A DNA stretch of 64,000 nt, from assembly GCF_011752625.1 (NCBI RefSeq), contig NZ_VWXD01000001.1, positions 434,001-498,000 on the forward strand, written 5' to 3'. The stretch is from Candidatus Pantoea formicae. GTDB taxonomy: Bacteria; Pseudomonadota; Gammaproteobacteria; Enterobacterales; Enterobacteriaceae. Shown here piece after piece: positions 41,786-50,009 of the stretch. A program made the translations under genes and the position numbers. Below the pieces are notes generated by a model. That model did not search any database. It saw nothing but the letters and a program-made list of their open reading frames with translations, and was not told where the DNA came from. Position 1 is the stretch's first letter. Each line of letters starts with the position of its first letter.

Positions 41786-42250
41786 TTAAAGTTGCCGCGC
41801 ATAAGCCTCAAGTTGATCGGCAACGATTCCCCAACCGGTGTGGAAGCCCATTTTTTCATGTTCCGCTCTTGCTTCAGCATTACGGTGACGTGCAATAGCC
41901 ACGTAACGTGTGCAGTCTGGGTTAAGCGGCTCAAGCAGCAATATAGCGGTCATAAAGGGGTTTTCAGCGGGCTTCCAACCCTCGGTGTAGGTATCCGTAA
42001 AGACTAGTTTGCGACCAGGGATTAGCTCCAGGAAAACGCCCTCATTGCGCATCTCGTTTCCTTCCACCTCAAACACCGTGTTGAAACGGCCGCCAGGTCG
42101 CAAATCGATTTCACAACTGACTAGCTGATGGGGTTTTGGCATAAAGAAGTGCTTGAGATGTTTTGGCGTTGTCCAGCAACGCCAAATGACATCAGTGGGT
42201 AACTGCAGCGTGCGTTCTAATTGCAAATCGGTTTCGGCATCAAGAATCAT
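41786..42250 (-). CDS. AHSA1/SRPBCC-family protein
   Basis: A 154-residue START-like (AHSA1) domain protein. It shows the family pattern L-Q-L-P-T-D-V-I-W-R-C-W-T-T-P, F-F-M-P-K-P, D-L-R-P-G-G-R-F-N-T-V-F, and C-terminal H-E-K-M-G-F-H-T-G-W. The fold makes a deep hydrophobic ligand cavity; bacterial members bind lipids or small aromatics or act in toxin defence, mostly uncharacterised. The ATG at 42250 follows GGAAG; the ATG at 42274 is less well placed. It sits beside the TetR regulator on the same strand, perhaps co-transcribed. Confidence 0.82.
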   Translation of the reverse strand: MILDAETDLQLERTLQLPTDVIWRCWTTPKHLKHFFMPKPHQLVSCEIDLRPGGRFNTVFEVEGNEMRNEGVFLELIPGRKLVFTDTYTEGWKPAENPFMTAILLLEPLNPDCTRYVAIARHRNAEARAEHEKMGFHTGWGIVADQLEAYARQL

Positions 42251-42310
42251 AAGGCTTCCGGGTTTATAGTGCATCGACGTTAGCAGTGTAGTTGCGACTC
42301 AGGTAACCGG

Positions 42311-42976
42311 TTAACTGACTGGGCGAATACCGTGACAGAACAGACTTAATGTGTGGTGCACAATGCGTTGGGTATCAAATTCTGGTTCATTCGCAAAGCG
42401 GGTAAAGGGCACCAGAATCATGCTAAGAATCGAGGTCATCAGTAAGTCGGGATTGAGTTCAGCATTTAATAATCCCTGTTCCTGCCAGCGCACCATCAAA
42501 GCGCGAACTTTATCTCGCCCCGCGTGACCATAGCGTGATTTGATGTGCTGACCCAATCCGTGCGAACCGCTGGTCACTTCTTGCATCCACAGGGGCGCGA
42601 ACCAGTCGTTACTCATCACGATATCAGCGATTTCACGAATAAATCCGCTAAAGGTAGTGACAGGGTCACAATTATCACCATCGAAATGGGCTTCAAGACG
42701 CTGGCGCAGTGGCAAAAACCGCTCCTCAACCACCACATCCAGTAGTGATTCACGGGACTGAAAATAGTAGTTGAGCATGGCCGGGCTGACGCCAGCCTTT
42801 CGAGCGATAGCATTTAGCGACGTCTCAGCGATGCCGTTTTCAGCGTAAAGAGCCAGCGTGATGTCCAGTAAATGCTCACGCTGCTGCGCATTGATTGCAC
42901 CGCCACGCGGACGGCCCGGTCGGCGTGGTTTCGCAGGGATGCTCTTGTCATCAGAAGGGACTTTTTGTGCGGTCAT
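42311..42976 (-). CDS. TetR-family repressor (BetI-like)
   Basis: A 221-residue TetR-family protein. A basic N-terminal extension (K-P-R-R-P-G-R-P-R-G) precedes the helix-turn-helix (T-S-L-N-A-I-A-R-K-A-G-V-S-P-A-M-L-N-Y-Y-F). The C-terminal part resembles the BetI ligand domain. It is divergent from the DHA2 efflux pump with an 80-base AT-rich spacer, the standard layout for a local efflux repressor. The inducer is unknown. Confidence 0.9.
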   Translation of the reverse strand: MTAQKVPSDDKSIPAKPRRPGRPRGGAINAQQREHLLDITLALYAENGIAETSLNAIARKAGVSPAMLNYYFQSRESLLDVVVEERFLPLRQRLEAHFDGDNCDPVTTFSGFIREIADIVMSNDWFAPLWMQEVTSGSHGLGQHIKSRYGHAGRDKVRALMVRWQEQGLLNAELNPDLLMTSILSMILVPFTRFANEPEFDTQRIVHHTLSLFCHGIRPVS

Positions 42977-42999
42977 CTTTACGCGCTCACTTGTTTCAT

Positions 43000-43045
43000 G
43001 TCAGACTTCGATCAATATTAATTGTGTATTTAATTAATTTCAATT
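43000..43045. promoter_or_regulatory. TetR/efflux divergent promoter with candidate operator
   Basis: The short spacer contains the AT-rich inverted repeat ATTAAT-N10-ATTAAT and overlapping AATTAATTTCAATT. Such dyads are typical TetR-family targets. AT-rich DNA makes chance palindromes common, so confidence is low. Confidence 0.35.
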
Positions 43046-43055
43046 GGTGTCTGAT

Positions 43056-44573
43056 ATGAAACCTGAAACTTTGACGCCGCTATCAGGCAGCGGGGAAGAG
43101 AGTCCACCTTCCGTCCGCTTGCTGATGGGCGCTTTGATGCTGGTCATGTTGCTTTCTGCACTTGATCAGACCATCGTCTCAACCGCATTACCGACCATTG
43201 TTGGCGAATTGGGCGGTCTGGATCGCCTGTCATGGATCGTCACAGCCTATATGTTGGCATCGACGATTGTGGTGCCGCTGTATGGCAAATTTGGCGACTT
43301 GTTTGGTCGTAAAACCGTGTTGCAGATTTCGGTGGTGTTATTCCTGATTGGCTCCGCGCTGTGCGGCCTGGCACAAAATATGGAGCAACTGATCTTCACC
43401 CGTGCACTACAAGGTCTAGGGGGCGGGGGCTTGATGGTTGTCAGTATGGCGGCTGTGGCCGATGTCATTCCGCCGGCCGACCGTGGCAAATACCAAGGGT
43501 TATTTGGTGGTGTGTTTGGCCTGGCAACGGTAGTGGGACCATTATTGGGTGGCTTTATTGTGCAGCATGCGTCATGGCGTTGGATTTTCTATATCAATCT
43601 GCCGCTAGGGCTGTTTGCACTGCTGATTATCAACGCGGTTTTCAAGGCGAATACCAAGCGTAAACCGCACGAGATTGATTATCCTGGTGCTGTATGCCTG
43701 AGCCTGGCGCTGGTGGGTATCACATTATTTACCAGTGAAGGCGGCACCCTACGTGCATGGAGCGACCCGCAACTATGGTGCATCCTGGCGTTTGGTCTGG
43801 TGGGTGTGATTGGCTTTATCTATGAAGAGCGTCGAGCGTGGGAACCCATTATTCCTTTAACGCTATTCCGTAATCGCAGCTTTTCACTCTCCAGCTTGAT
43901 GGCCTTTATTGTTGGCATGTCGCTGTTTGGCAGCGTGACGTTCCTGCCGCTTTATTTACAGGTGGTTAAGGGCTCAACGCCAACCGAAGCAGGCTTGCAA
44001 CTGTTGCCACTGATGGGCGGATTGTTGGTCACCTCAATTGTGAGTGGCCGCATCATTAGCCGTACCGGTCGCTATCGTCTCTTTCCTATTGCGGGAACCC
44101 TACTGGCGACCGTGGGGATGGCGTTAATGACCACGCTGACACTGCAATCCTCGCTGTGGCAAATATACCTCTATGCCTGTGTGCTCGGAATGGGGATGGG
44201 TATGGTGATGCAGGTGCTGGTATTAGCGGTACAAAGCAGTGTGACGCCAGACAGCATTGGGGTGGCCACTTCCTCTGTGACGCTCTTTCGTTCTGTCGGC
44301 GGTTCCATTGGTGTCGCACTGTTTGGCGCGATGTTCAGCCATGTACTGAAATCAGGTTTGACCAAGCTGGTGGAAAAAGGTGATGTGTTGCCTGCGACCT
44401 TAGATCCTCATGCCGTGCATCATTTACCCCATGATGTGCAACAGGCCTATTTGCAGGTATTTAGCGAAGCGGTCCATTCGGCATTTCAAATGGCGGCGGT
44501 GGTCATGGCAGTGGCATTTTTGCTCTCGTTGTTTCTGCCAGAATCGCCGTTGCGGAGTAAAGCCAAACAATAA
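43056..44573 (+). CDS. DHA2-family (14-TMS) MFS drug efflux transporter
   Basis: A 505-residue MFS transporter with the 14-helix drug:H+ antiporter signatures: L-D-Q-T-I-V-S-T-A-L-P-T-I in helix 1, G-K-F-G-D-L-F-G-R-K (motif A), R-A-L-Q-G-L-G-G-G-G-L, and G-P-L-L-G-G-F-I (motif C of antiporters). It exports drugs or toxic metabolites across the inner membrane. The ATG at 43056 is preferred, although the Shine-Dalgarno is weak. The divergent TetR gene is its probable repressor. Confidence 0.92.
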   Translation: MKPETLTPLSGSGEESPPSVRLLMGALMLVMLLSALDQTIVSTALPTIVGELGGLDRLSWIVTAYMLASTIVVPLYGKFGDLFGRKTVLQISVVLFLIGSALCGLAQNMEQLIFTRALQGLGGGGLMVVSMAAVADVIPPADRGKYQGLFGGVFGLATVVGPLLGGFIVQHASWRWIFYINLPLGLFALLIINAVFKANTKRKPHEIDYPGAVCLSLALVGITLFTSEGGTLRAWSDPQLWCILAFGLVGVIGFIYEERRAWEPIIPLTLFRNRSFSLSSLMAFIVGMSLFGSVTFLPLYLQVVKGSTPTEAGLQLLPLMGGLLVTSIVSGRIISRTGRYRLFPIAGTLLATVGMALMTTLTLQSSLWQIYLYACVLGMGMGMVMQVLVLAVQSSVTPDSIGVATSSVTLFRSVGGSIGVALFGAMFSHVLKSGLTKLVEKGDVLPATLDPHAVHHLPHDVQQAYLQVFSEAVHSAFQMAAVVMAVAFLLSLFLPESPLRSKAKQ

Positions 44574-44590
44574 ACAGTACGATGCAGCTT

Positions 44591-44618
44591 AGCCACCGGT
44601 CACTGTGCACCGGTGGCT
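44591..44618. terminator. Terminator-like hairpin after the efflux gene
   Basis: AGCCACCGGT and ACCGGTGGCT form a perfect 10-bp stem around an 8-base loop, 17 bases after the stop. No T-tract follows on either strand, so it may protect the 3' end more than terminate. Confidence 0.45.
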
Positions 44619-44837
44619 GGATGAAATAGCACCAAATCAGGTCGAATTAATAACCGCCACTGCGAAAATTGGTGAAAGAATATATAATTTTTATCTCAAA
44701 TACATGATGTTACCTTTCCGTAAACTTAGGTAAAAAATCAGGAGATTAAAAGAATTCAGCGTTCAGCTATTTATTTCTGCAACTTTTTTGCGGTATAAGT
44801 CTCTAACCACTGTCTCCCACAGCGAAAACGTCATCTC

Positions 44838-45389
44838 ATGATCAACTCTGCGGCCAGCAAGATTATCGCCTGCTTGTTTTTATTCACTCTGGCAGGCTGT
44901 TCATCCAAATCTTCCCACTCTCCAGCGGACGAGAGTGTCGATACTTCAGCCGATGGTGGTAAGCAACCCGATTTGATTCCTGTGATAGCAGCATTGCACG
45001 ATCAAATGCATTCATGGGAAGGCACTAAATATCAGTGGGGCGGCACACAATTAACCGGTGTTGATTGTTCCGGCTTTGTCTGGCGAACCTTAAAGGATCG
45101 TTTCAATATTCCGATGGATCGTGTCACCACCCGCGAATTAATTGCGATGGGGCAGCCTGTTGATAAGGCGCACTTGCAACCCGGTGATTTGGTGTTCTTT
45201 CGTATCAAGCATGAGCTACACGTCGGCTTTTATGACACCGATCATCAGTTCCTTCACGCATCGGTCAGCCAAGGCGTAATGCGATCTTCGCTGAATAATC
45301 CCTATTGGAGATCGGTGTATTTGGAGGCGCGGCGTTTACCACGTGAACAGAATTCGCAGATCAGTTTCAATTACAAAAATAAAGTCTGA
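44838..45389 (+). CDS. NlpC/P60-family lipoprotein (peptidoglycan endopeptidase)
   Basis: A 183-residue lipoprotein with lipobox L-A-G-C (Cys21), a short disordered linker, and an NlpC/P60 catalytic domain. The nucleophile is Cys77 in V-D-C-S-G-F-V, with His128 in E-L-H-V-G-F-Y and His140 in the third position. Members such as NlpC and MepS cut peptide cross-links or stems of peptidoglycan in the periplasm. About 260 bases of AT-rich DNA precede it, and a strong terminator follows, so it is a single-gene unit. Confidence 0.9.
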   Translation: MINSAASKIIACLFLFTLAGCSSKSSHSPADESVDTSADGGKQPDLIPVIAALHDQMHSWEGTKYQWGGTQLTGVDCSGFVWRTLKDRFNIPMDRVTTRELIAMGQPVDKAHLQPGDLVFFRIKHELHVGFYDTDHQFLHASVSQGVMRSSLNNPYWRSVYLEARRLPREQNSQISFNYKNKV

Positions 45390-45398
45390 TGCAAAGTG

Positions 45399-45430
45399 AA
45401 TCCCCGGCTTAGTACCGGGGATTTTTTTAT
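45399..45430 (+). terminator. Rho-independent terminator between convergent genes
   Basis: AATCCCCGG and CCGGGGATT pair into a 9-bp stem around CTTAGTA, followed by a run of T on the plus strand. It ends the NlpC/P60 transcript and may also stop the converging fhuE transcript, whose stop codon adjoins it. Confidence 0.88.
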
Positions 45431-47607
45431 CAGAACTGATAGGACACGCTAACCGAGAAGTTACGTGGTTCACCGTAAACATAGTTATTCATATAGGTGT
45501 AGTACTCACGGTCAAATAGGTTATCGACGTTAGCCTGTACGGAAACTTGTTTGGTGACTTGGTAACGGGCAAACAGGTTAGCCAACGGGTAACTACCTTG
45601 ATAAACGAGTTGCGTGTTGCCATCAGGCCCAGTGACATCCTCGAAGACGCGGTTCTGCCAGTTGATGCCGCCACCAATAGTCAGGTCAGGCAGCATCGGT
45701 ACCTGATAACGGGTGAACAGCTTAAACTGCGTTTGCGGCTGGTCTGAGTTATAACGACCATCGGAGTCACGTGCGACGTAGCGTGTTGCGCCGAAGGTTA
45801 ATTGCAGATTGTCCGTCAGTGCGCCATTTAATTCGAACTCAGCACCTTTACTGCGTGCGCCCTTGGTGGCGATATAAGCCTGTTCGCTGCTGTTATTGAC
45901 GTATACGCCGTTTTCTTCCGTACCCACATTCTCTTGCTGAATGCGGAACACAGCGAAGGTTGCAGTCAAACGTCCATCATACCAGGCTGACTTAAGGCCG
46001 GTTTCATAGCTTTTACCCGTCACAGGAGAAAGGTAGCTACCTGCGCTGTTGCGGTAAGTCTGCGGTTGGAAAATGGAGGTATAACTGGCGTAAGCGGACC
46101 AGGTATCATTGATGTCATACACCAGACCTGCATAGGGTGTGGTGTTGTTTTTGGTCATGTTGCCGCTGCTGCCGTTAGTGCTCCATTGGGTATAGCGTGC
46201 ACCAATGATCAATGACAGTGGATCCATCAGCGAGAAGCGTGCCGCAGTATAGGCTGATTTTTGGCGAATAACATCGTTTGCGTTCAGGTACCAGCCTTGC
46301 CACTGCGGCTCGGCAATATTACCTGTCCAGTTATTGTTGAAGGCGCCCATATCGGCTGAGGTGATGTCGTATTCATCCAGGTCCGTCACACCATCTTGGC
46401 TATAGGTTTGGTTATGTTGGCGACTGTAACTGACACCCGCCATTAACTGATGCTGACGGCCGAACAGTTCAAACGGCCCACTGGCGTAACCGTCTACTGA
46501 GGTCAGCTCACGTTTGCCCCGATCCATGCTGCCGTAACCTGTGGTGCCTTCGCCAGTGTCCTCATCTGGATAGGCACTATAAATATCCAGCAGCTTATCG
46601 CTGAAGGTATTCTTAGCGTGAGTGCCGTTAACGTGGAAGCTCCAGCCGTTATCAAAGTTATGCACCAGATCGGCATACACCTTCTGGATTTCAGTGTGGT
46701 AGTAGGTCCAATCGGCTGAGGAGTTCAGACTGCGGTTGTAATGGGTGAGGGAGCCGTTACTGTAGAAGATCGGCAGACCACCCCAAGTGGGATCGCGTGT
46801 GTCCGCCTTTTCATAGTCGTAACCGAGTGACACGGTGGTATTATCGGTTACATCAGCATCGACCACACCATAAAGGAACTTCTTGTTTTTATGGTAACGG
46901 TCTAACCAACTATCCTGGTCCTGATAGCCCGTCACCACACGTCCACGCACCGAACCGTCGCTGTTAAGCGGGCCGGCAACATCAGCGACATAACGCTGTT
47001 TATTCCAGCTACCGTAGCTGGCGCTGACGGAACCCGTAAAGTCTTTGCTGTCTGCGTGCTTACGCACCATGTTGACGGAAGCCGAAGGGCTACCCGCACC
47101 TGTCATCAGACCGGTTGCACCGCGTACAACCTCAATACGATCATAAATAGCCGTATCGGAGGCGGCATCGCCATAGTTCCAGCTATCACCTGTCGAAGTG
47201 GGGATGCCATCATAGGTGAAATTGGTGATTTTGAAACCGCGTGAATAATATTCGGAGCGTTCTGAATCGACCAGATTACTGCTGATACCCGTGGTGTTAT
47301 TCAGCACGTCGGTCACAGTCTGTAACTGCTGATCCTGCATGCGTTGCTGGGTCACAATACTGACAGATTGTGGTACATCGCGTGGAGTCAGCAGCAGCTT
47401 AGTGCCTGCGCGGGTGGTTTTTACTGCGTAATCCTGTTTCTCGTTATCACCACTGTCATCGGTGCTGGTGGCGTTGACGACCATATCCTGCTGTGTATTG
47501 GTCGCCGCATGCACGACTATTGGGTTAAGTAGTGCATGAACAGCCATTGCCAATAATGAGAGGCTAAACGTTTTCCGGATGCCTGAATCCCTGCCTGATG
47601 AAGACAT
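45430..47607 (-). CDS. fhuE: TonB-dependent ferric-coprogen/rhodotorulate receptor
   Basis: A 725-residue outer-membrane siderophore receptor closely matching E. coli FhuE. Shared features are A-G-T-K-L-L-L-T-P-R-D-V-P-Q-S-V at the plug start, R-M-Q-D-Q-Q-L-Q-T-V, Y-Y-S-R-G-F, V-V-R-G-A-T-G-L-M-T-G-A-G, Y-G-S-W-N-K-Q-R-Y-V-A-D, the S-A-Y-A-S-Y-T-S-I-F-Q-P-Q barrel strand, and a terminal Y-Q-F. FhuE imports ferric hydroxamates of fungal origin such as coprogen. The start ATG at 47607 precedes a signal peptide ending near V-V-H-A-A. A perfect Fur core lies about 120 bases upstream. Confidence 0.92.
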   Translation of the reverse strand: MSSSGRDSGIRKTFSLSLLAMAVHALLNPIVVHAATNTQQDMVVNATSTDDSGDNEKQDYAVKTTRAGTKLLLTPRDVPQSVSIVTQQRMQDQQLQTVTDVLNNTTGISSNLVDSERSEYYSRGFKITNFTYDGIPTSTGDSWNYGDAASDTAIYDRIEVVRGATGLMTGAGSPSASVNMVRKHADSKDFTGSVSASYGSWNKQRYVADVAGPLNSDGSVRGRVVTGYQDQDSWLDRYHKNKKFLYGVVDADVTDNTTVSLGYDYEKADTRDPTWGGLPIFYSNGSLTHYNRSLNSSADWTYYHTEIQKVYADLVHNFDNGWSFHVNGTHAKNTFSDKLLDIYSAYPDEDTGEGTTGYGSMDRGKRELTSVDGYASGPFELFGRQHQLMAGVSYSRQHNQTYSQDGVTDLDEYDITSADMGAFNNNWTGNIAEPQWQGWYLNANDVIRQKSAYTAARFSLMDPLSLIIGARYTQWSTNGSSGNMTKNNTTPYAGLVYDINDTWSAYASYTSIFQPQTYRNSAGSYLSPVTGKSYETGLKSAWYDGRLTATFAVFRIQQENVGTEENGVYVNNSSEQAYIATKGARSKGAEFELNGALTDNLQLTFGATRYVARDSDGRYNSDQPQTQFKLFTRYQVPMLPDLTIGGGINWQNRVFEDVTGPDGNTQLVYQGSYPLANLFARYQVTKQVSVQANVDNLFDREYYTYMNNYVYGEPRNFSVSVSYQF

Positions 47608-47727
47608 AATCGTTACCGTTATAAATGATTGTTATGTGAAGCTATTTCGCTTCGGTCGTAGTGTTTGCACTTTGCTACCTATTGACTCAGGCAGAGAGGG
47701 TGCAATGTAAATCTAATTAAGAACGCC

Positions 47728-47740
47728 AATGATAATCATT
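47728..47740. promoter_or_regulatory. Fur box upstream of fhuE
   Basis: AATGATAATCATT is an exact copy of the palindromic core of the Fur consensus, about 120 bases before the fhuE ATG in the divergent region. Confidence 0.8.
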
Positions 47741-47970
47741 TGCTTTATAGAATCTTCAAAGGATTCAAAACAAACTGTAATAATATGTAAAGAAGCGAAT
47801 AATCAATTAGTTATGTGACAATAAAACCCGATGATAACTGCTGTTTTCATTAATTTTTTTGGAAAAAATCAGGATATTTTAGAAAACGTGGTGCAGGAGC
47901 AGGTTGAAAAAACACCATCCAGCAAAACGGCAGCACGGAAATCTAAGTGAATATTTGCTTACTTCATCTT

Positions 47971-47989
47971 AATGAGTATGATTCTCATT
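47971..47989. promoter_or_regulatory. Fur box upstream of the YncE-like gene
   Basis: AATGAGTATGATTCTCATT is a 19-base inverted repeat close to the Fur consensus, about 65 bases before the YncE-like ATG. A small stem (CGGCCGAT-TTAAA-ATCGGTCG, 48004-48024) follows, between the box and the ribosome site. The rest of the 447-base divergent region (47608-48054) is AT-rich and shows no gene. Confidence 0.75.
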
Positions 47990-48054
47990 CTTTTTGTATT
48001 CTTTCGGCCGATTTAAAATCGGTCGGAGCCGTTCATCCATTGATGGAGTTCAGC

Positions 48055-49146
48055 ATGAAATCGTTGTTTAGCCCGCGTAAAGCCGCTGTTGCCATGGCGG
48101 TCATCGCTGCATTTAGCTTGACCGCTTGTCAGGCACCTGCCAAAAAAGCCGAAGCACCTGTTGCTCAAACTGTAAAACCGGTTGATACCGCAGTGACGCA
48201 ACGCGTACTGGGCGATGGTCTGTATGAAATGGTCTACTCTCAGGATTCTAAAGGGTTATTTGTTGCCAGCGCGCAGGCCTTTAAGGGTGTGAATGGCGGC
48301 ATGATTTATCGTCTCGATCCCGCCACCCTGGCGACCAAAGGCGAAACACATACTGACCTGAAAAACTTCGGTGCTGCGATCGATGAAAAAGGGAGCGTGT
48401 TCTACACCACCAACTCACTGGATGGCGCGATCTCTAAAGTTGACGCTCAGAGTGGAAAAGTCCTGCAGCGCTTAGTGTTCCCAGGCAAGATCAGCAAAGA
48501 AGGTTACCCAGCGGGTGCGCGTGAAGTGCTGTGGCACGGCAATGAACTCTATGTCGGCCGCGTGGCCGATCCGGGCTACATTTCAGTGGTGGATACCAAA
48601 ACCTTCAAGCTGAAAACTGAGATTAAAAATGCCGGCAAGTGGGTAACAGGCATCATTTATTCGCCGGTGACCGAGCGCATTTATGCTGCTAACGGTTCTG
48701 GTGAAATCTTGGTGATTAATCCACGCACGCATAAAATTGAGAAACGCTGGACTGCAGGCGACGGTAAAGAGTACCTGTTCCTGAATATGGCGGAAGACCC
48801 ATCCACCGGTCGCCTGTTCGTGACGGACGATTCCAAGGGTAAAGTCACCCTGGTGTTTGATGAGCATACCGGTAAGGTTATCAAACGTATTGAAGGAGAT
48901 TCTTTAGGGATCAAATTCAATGCTAAGCGTAATGAAATCTATATCAGCCAGCGTGAATCTAAGAAAGTGCTGCAGTTAGATGCCACCACTTACGCGGTGA
49001 AAAATAGCTGGTCGTTCGACCAAAATCCAAACAGCCTGCTGATTGGCCCGGATGATAATACGCTGTATGTGACCTTGAAGGCCGAGTTCAATAAAGACTC
49101 GAGCACCAAAGGCGCGGACAGTATTGCACGTATTGCTCTGAAATAA
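48055..49146 (+). CDS. YncE-like beta-propeller lipoprotein
   Basis: A 363-residue seven-bladed propeller protein resembling E. coli YncE: G-D-G-L-Y-E-M-V-Y-S-Q, M-I-Y-R-L-D-P-A-T-L, F-G-A-A-I-D, W-V-T-G-I, and R-N-E-I-Y-I-S-Q-R. YncE has an ordinary signal peptide, is induced by iron limitation and sits near the receptor YncD. Here the leader has a lipobox (L-T-A-C, Cys25), so the protein is probably lipid-anchored. It is divergent from fhuE and has its own Fur box. The ATG at 48055 follows GGAG; the frame extends to 47947 without a ribosome site. Confidence 0.85.
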   Translation: MKSLFSPRKAAVAMAVIAAFSLTACQAPAKKAEAPVAQTVKPVDTAVTQRVLGDGLYEMVYSQDSKGLFVASAQAFKGVNGGMIYRLDPATLATKGETHTDLKNFGAAIDEKGSVFYTTNSLDGAISKVDAQSGKVLQRLVFPGKISKEGYPAGAREVLWHGNELYVGRVADPGYISVVDTKTFKLKTEIKNAGKWVTGIIYSPVTERIYAANGSGEILVINPRTHKIEKRWTAGDGKEYLFLNMAEDPSTGRLFVTDDSKGKVTLVFDEHTGKVIKRIEGDSLGIKFNAKRNEIYISQRESKKVLQLDATTYAVKNSWSFDQNPNSLLIGPDDNTLYVTLKAEFNKDSSTKGADSIARIALK

Positions 49147-49156
49147 ATATAAAGAG

Positions 49157-49176
49157 GGGCGGTTGTTTGACCGCCC
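49157..49176. terminator. Hairpin between convergent genes
   Basis: GGGCGGT and ACCGCCC form a 7-bp stem around TGTTTG, 10 bases after the YncE-like stop. On the minus strand it is followed by CTCTTTATATTTATTT, a usable T-rich tail, so it may end the converging isomerase transcript as well. Confidence 0.6.
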
Positions 49177-49184
49177 TAAAACCT

Positions 49185-50009
49185 TTAACCCGTATAGCTA
49201 CGCATATTTTCAATCACCTGCTTCGCGAGCTTGGCATGGTCCATTTCCCAACGAGCCGGGCTGAACAATTCCGCTGACCATACGCCATCAAATCCAGTAG
49301 CCTTGACCGCGTCCGTCCACGCCTGAATATCAATATCACCTTCGCCTGGCATATAGGCACGGAGTACCGTCTCTTCCCATGCTTCTCCGGGGAATGGCTT
49401 GCGGCCATCACAGAAGTGCACGCCAAAAATCAGTGAGGGATCAAGTTGGCGAATGTCGTCTGGCGTAGTTGCACCGGTGGCAAATAGATGCCAGAAATCG
49501 ATCACTAACCCGATGTTTGACTTATTGATGCGGCGAATTACCTCAAGCGCCTGATTTAACGTATTGAATTTGGTATGAGCTATCACCTCTATCTGATAGC
49601 GCACTCCGTACTGTTGTCCAATGGTGGCGATCTCTGAGATGTTTTCGGTCATGATGTCCAGGATTTGCGCTTCAGGCAGATGATCAATCCCGTGCTGCGC
49701 AAGAATCTGAATAGTTGGGCAGTCCAAATCGGCAGCAATCTGCGTTAAACGCGTTGCTTCTGCCAGCAGTTGCTGCTTCTCGCCATCACGATGTCTTTCA
49801 ATATCAATCAAGGCATTCAGACAGGCGGTTTGCAAACCATACCCTTTCACCAGTTTATTGAGTTCTGCGGTGCTGCCACCGTTATCTAAATAGCGCAGCA
49901 GTTTGTAATGCAGGAACTCAAGCCCATCGTAACCTGTTTCTGCAGCTATGCGGGTTTCGGTAACCACATTGCAATAATGCGTCGAGATGCCGTGCAGTGC
50001 CTTTATCAT
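49185..50009 (-). CDS. Sugar-phosphate isomerase/epimerase family protein (IolE/IolI-like TIM barrel)
   Basis: A 274-residue AP-endonuclease-2-like TIM barrel. Visible features include Y-D-G-L-E-F-L-H, Q-I-E-V-I-A-H-T, L-V-I-D-F-W-H-L-F-A-T-G with the metal-site Asp/His, G-V-H-F-C-D-G, and a C-terminal S-A-E-L-F-S metal-site Glu. Relatives dehydrate or isomerise inosose and epimerise keto-sugars with a divalent metal. It overlaps the upstream MFS porter gene by 4 bases (ATGA), so substrate uptake and isomerisation are coupled. The exact cyclitol or sugar is not readable. Confidence 0.85.
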   Translation of the reverse strand: MIKALHGISTHYCNVVTETRIAAETGYDGLEFLHYKLLRYLDNGGSTAELNKLVKGYGLQTACLNALIDIERHRDGEKQQLLAEATRLTQIAADLDCPTIQILAQHGIDHLPEAQILDIMTENISEIATIGQQYGVRYQIEVIAHTKFNTLNQALEVIRRINKSNIGLVIDFWHLFATGATTPDDIRQLDPSLIFGVHFCDGRKPFPGEAWEETVLRAYMPGEGDIDIQAWTDAVKATGFDGVWSAELFSPARWEMDHAKLAKQVIENMRSYTG

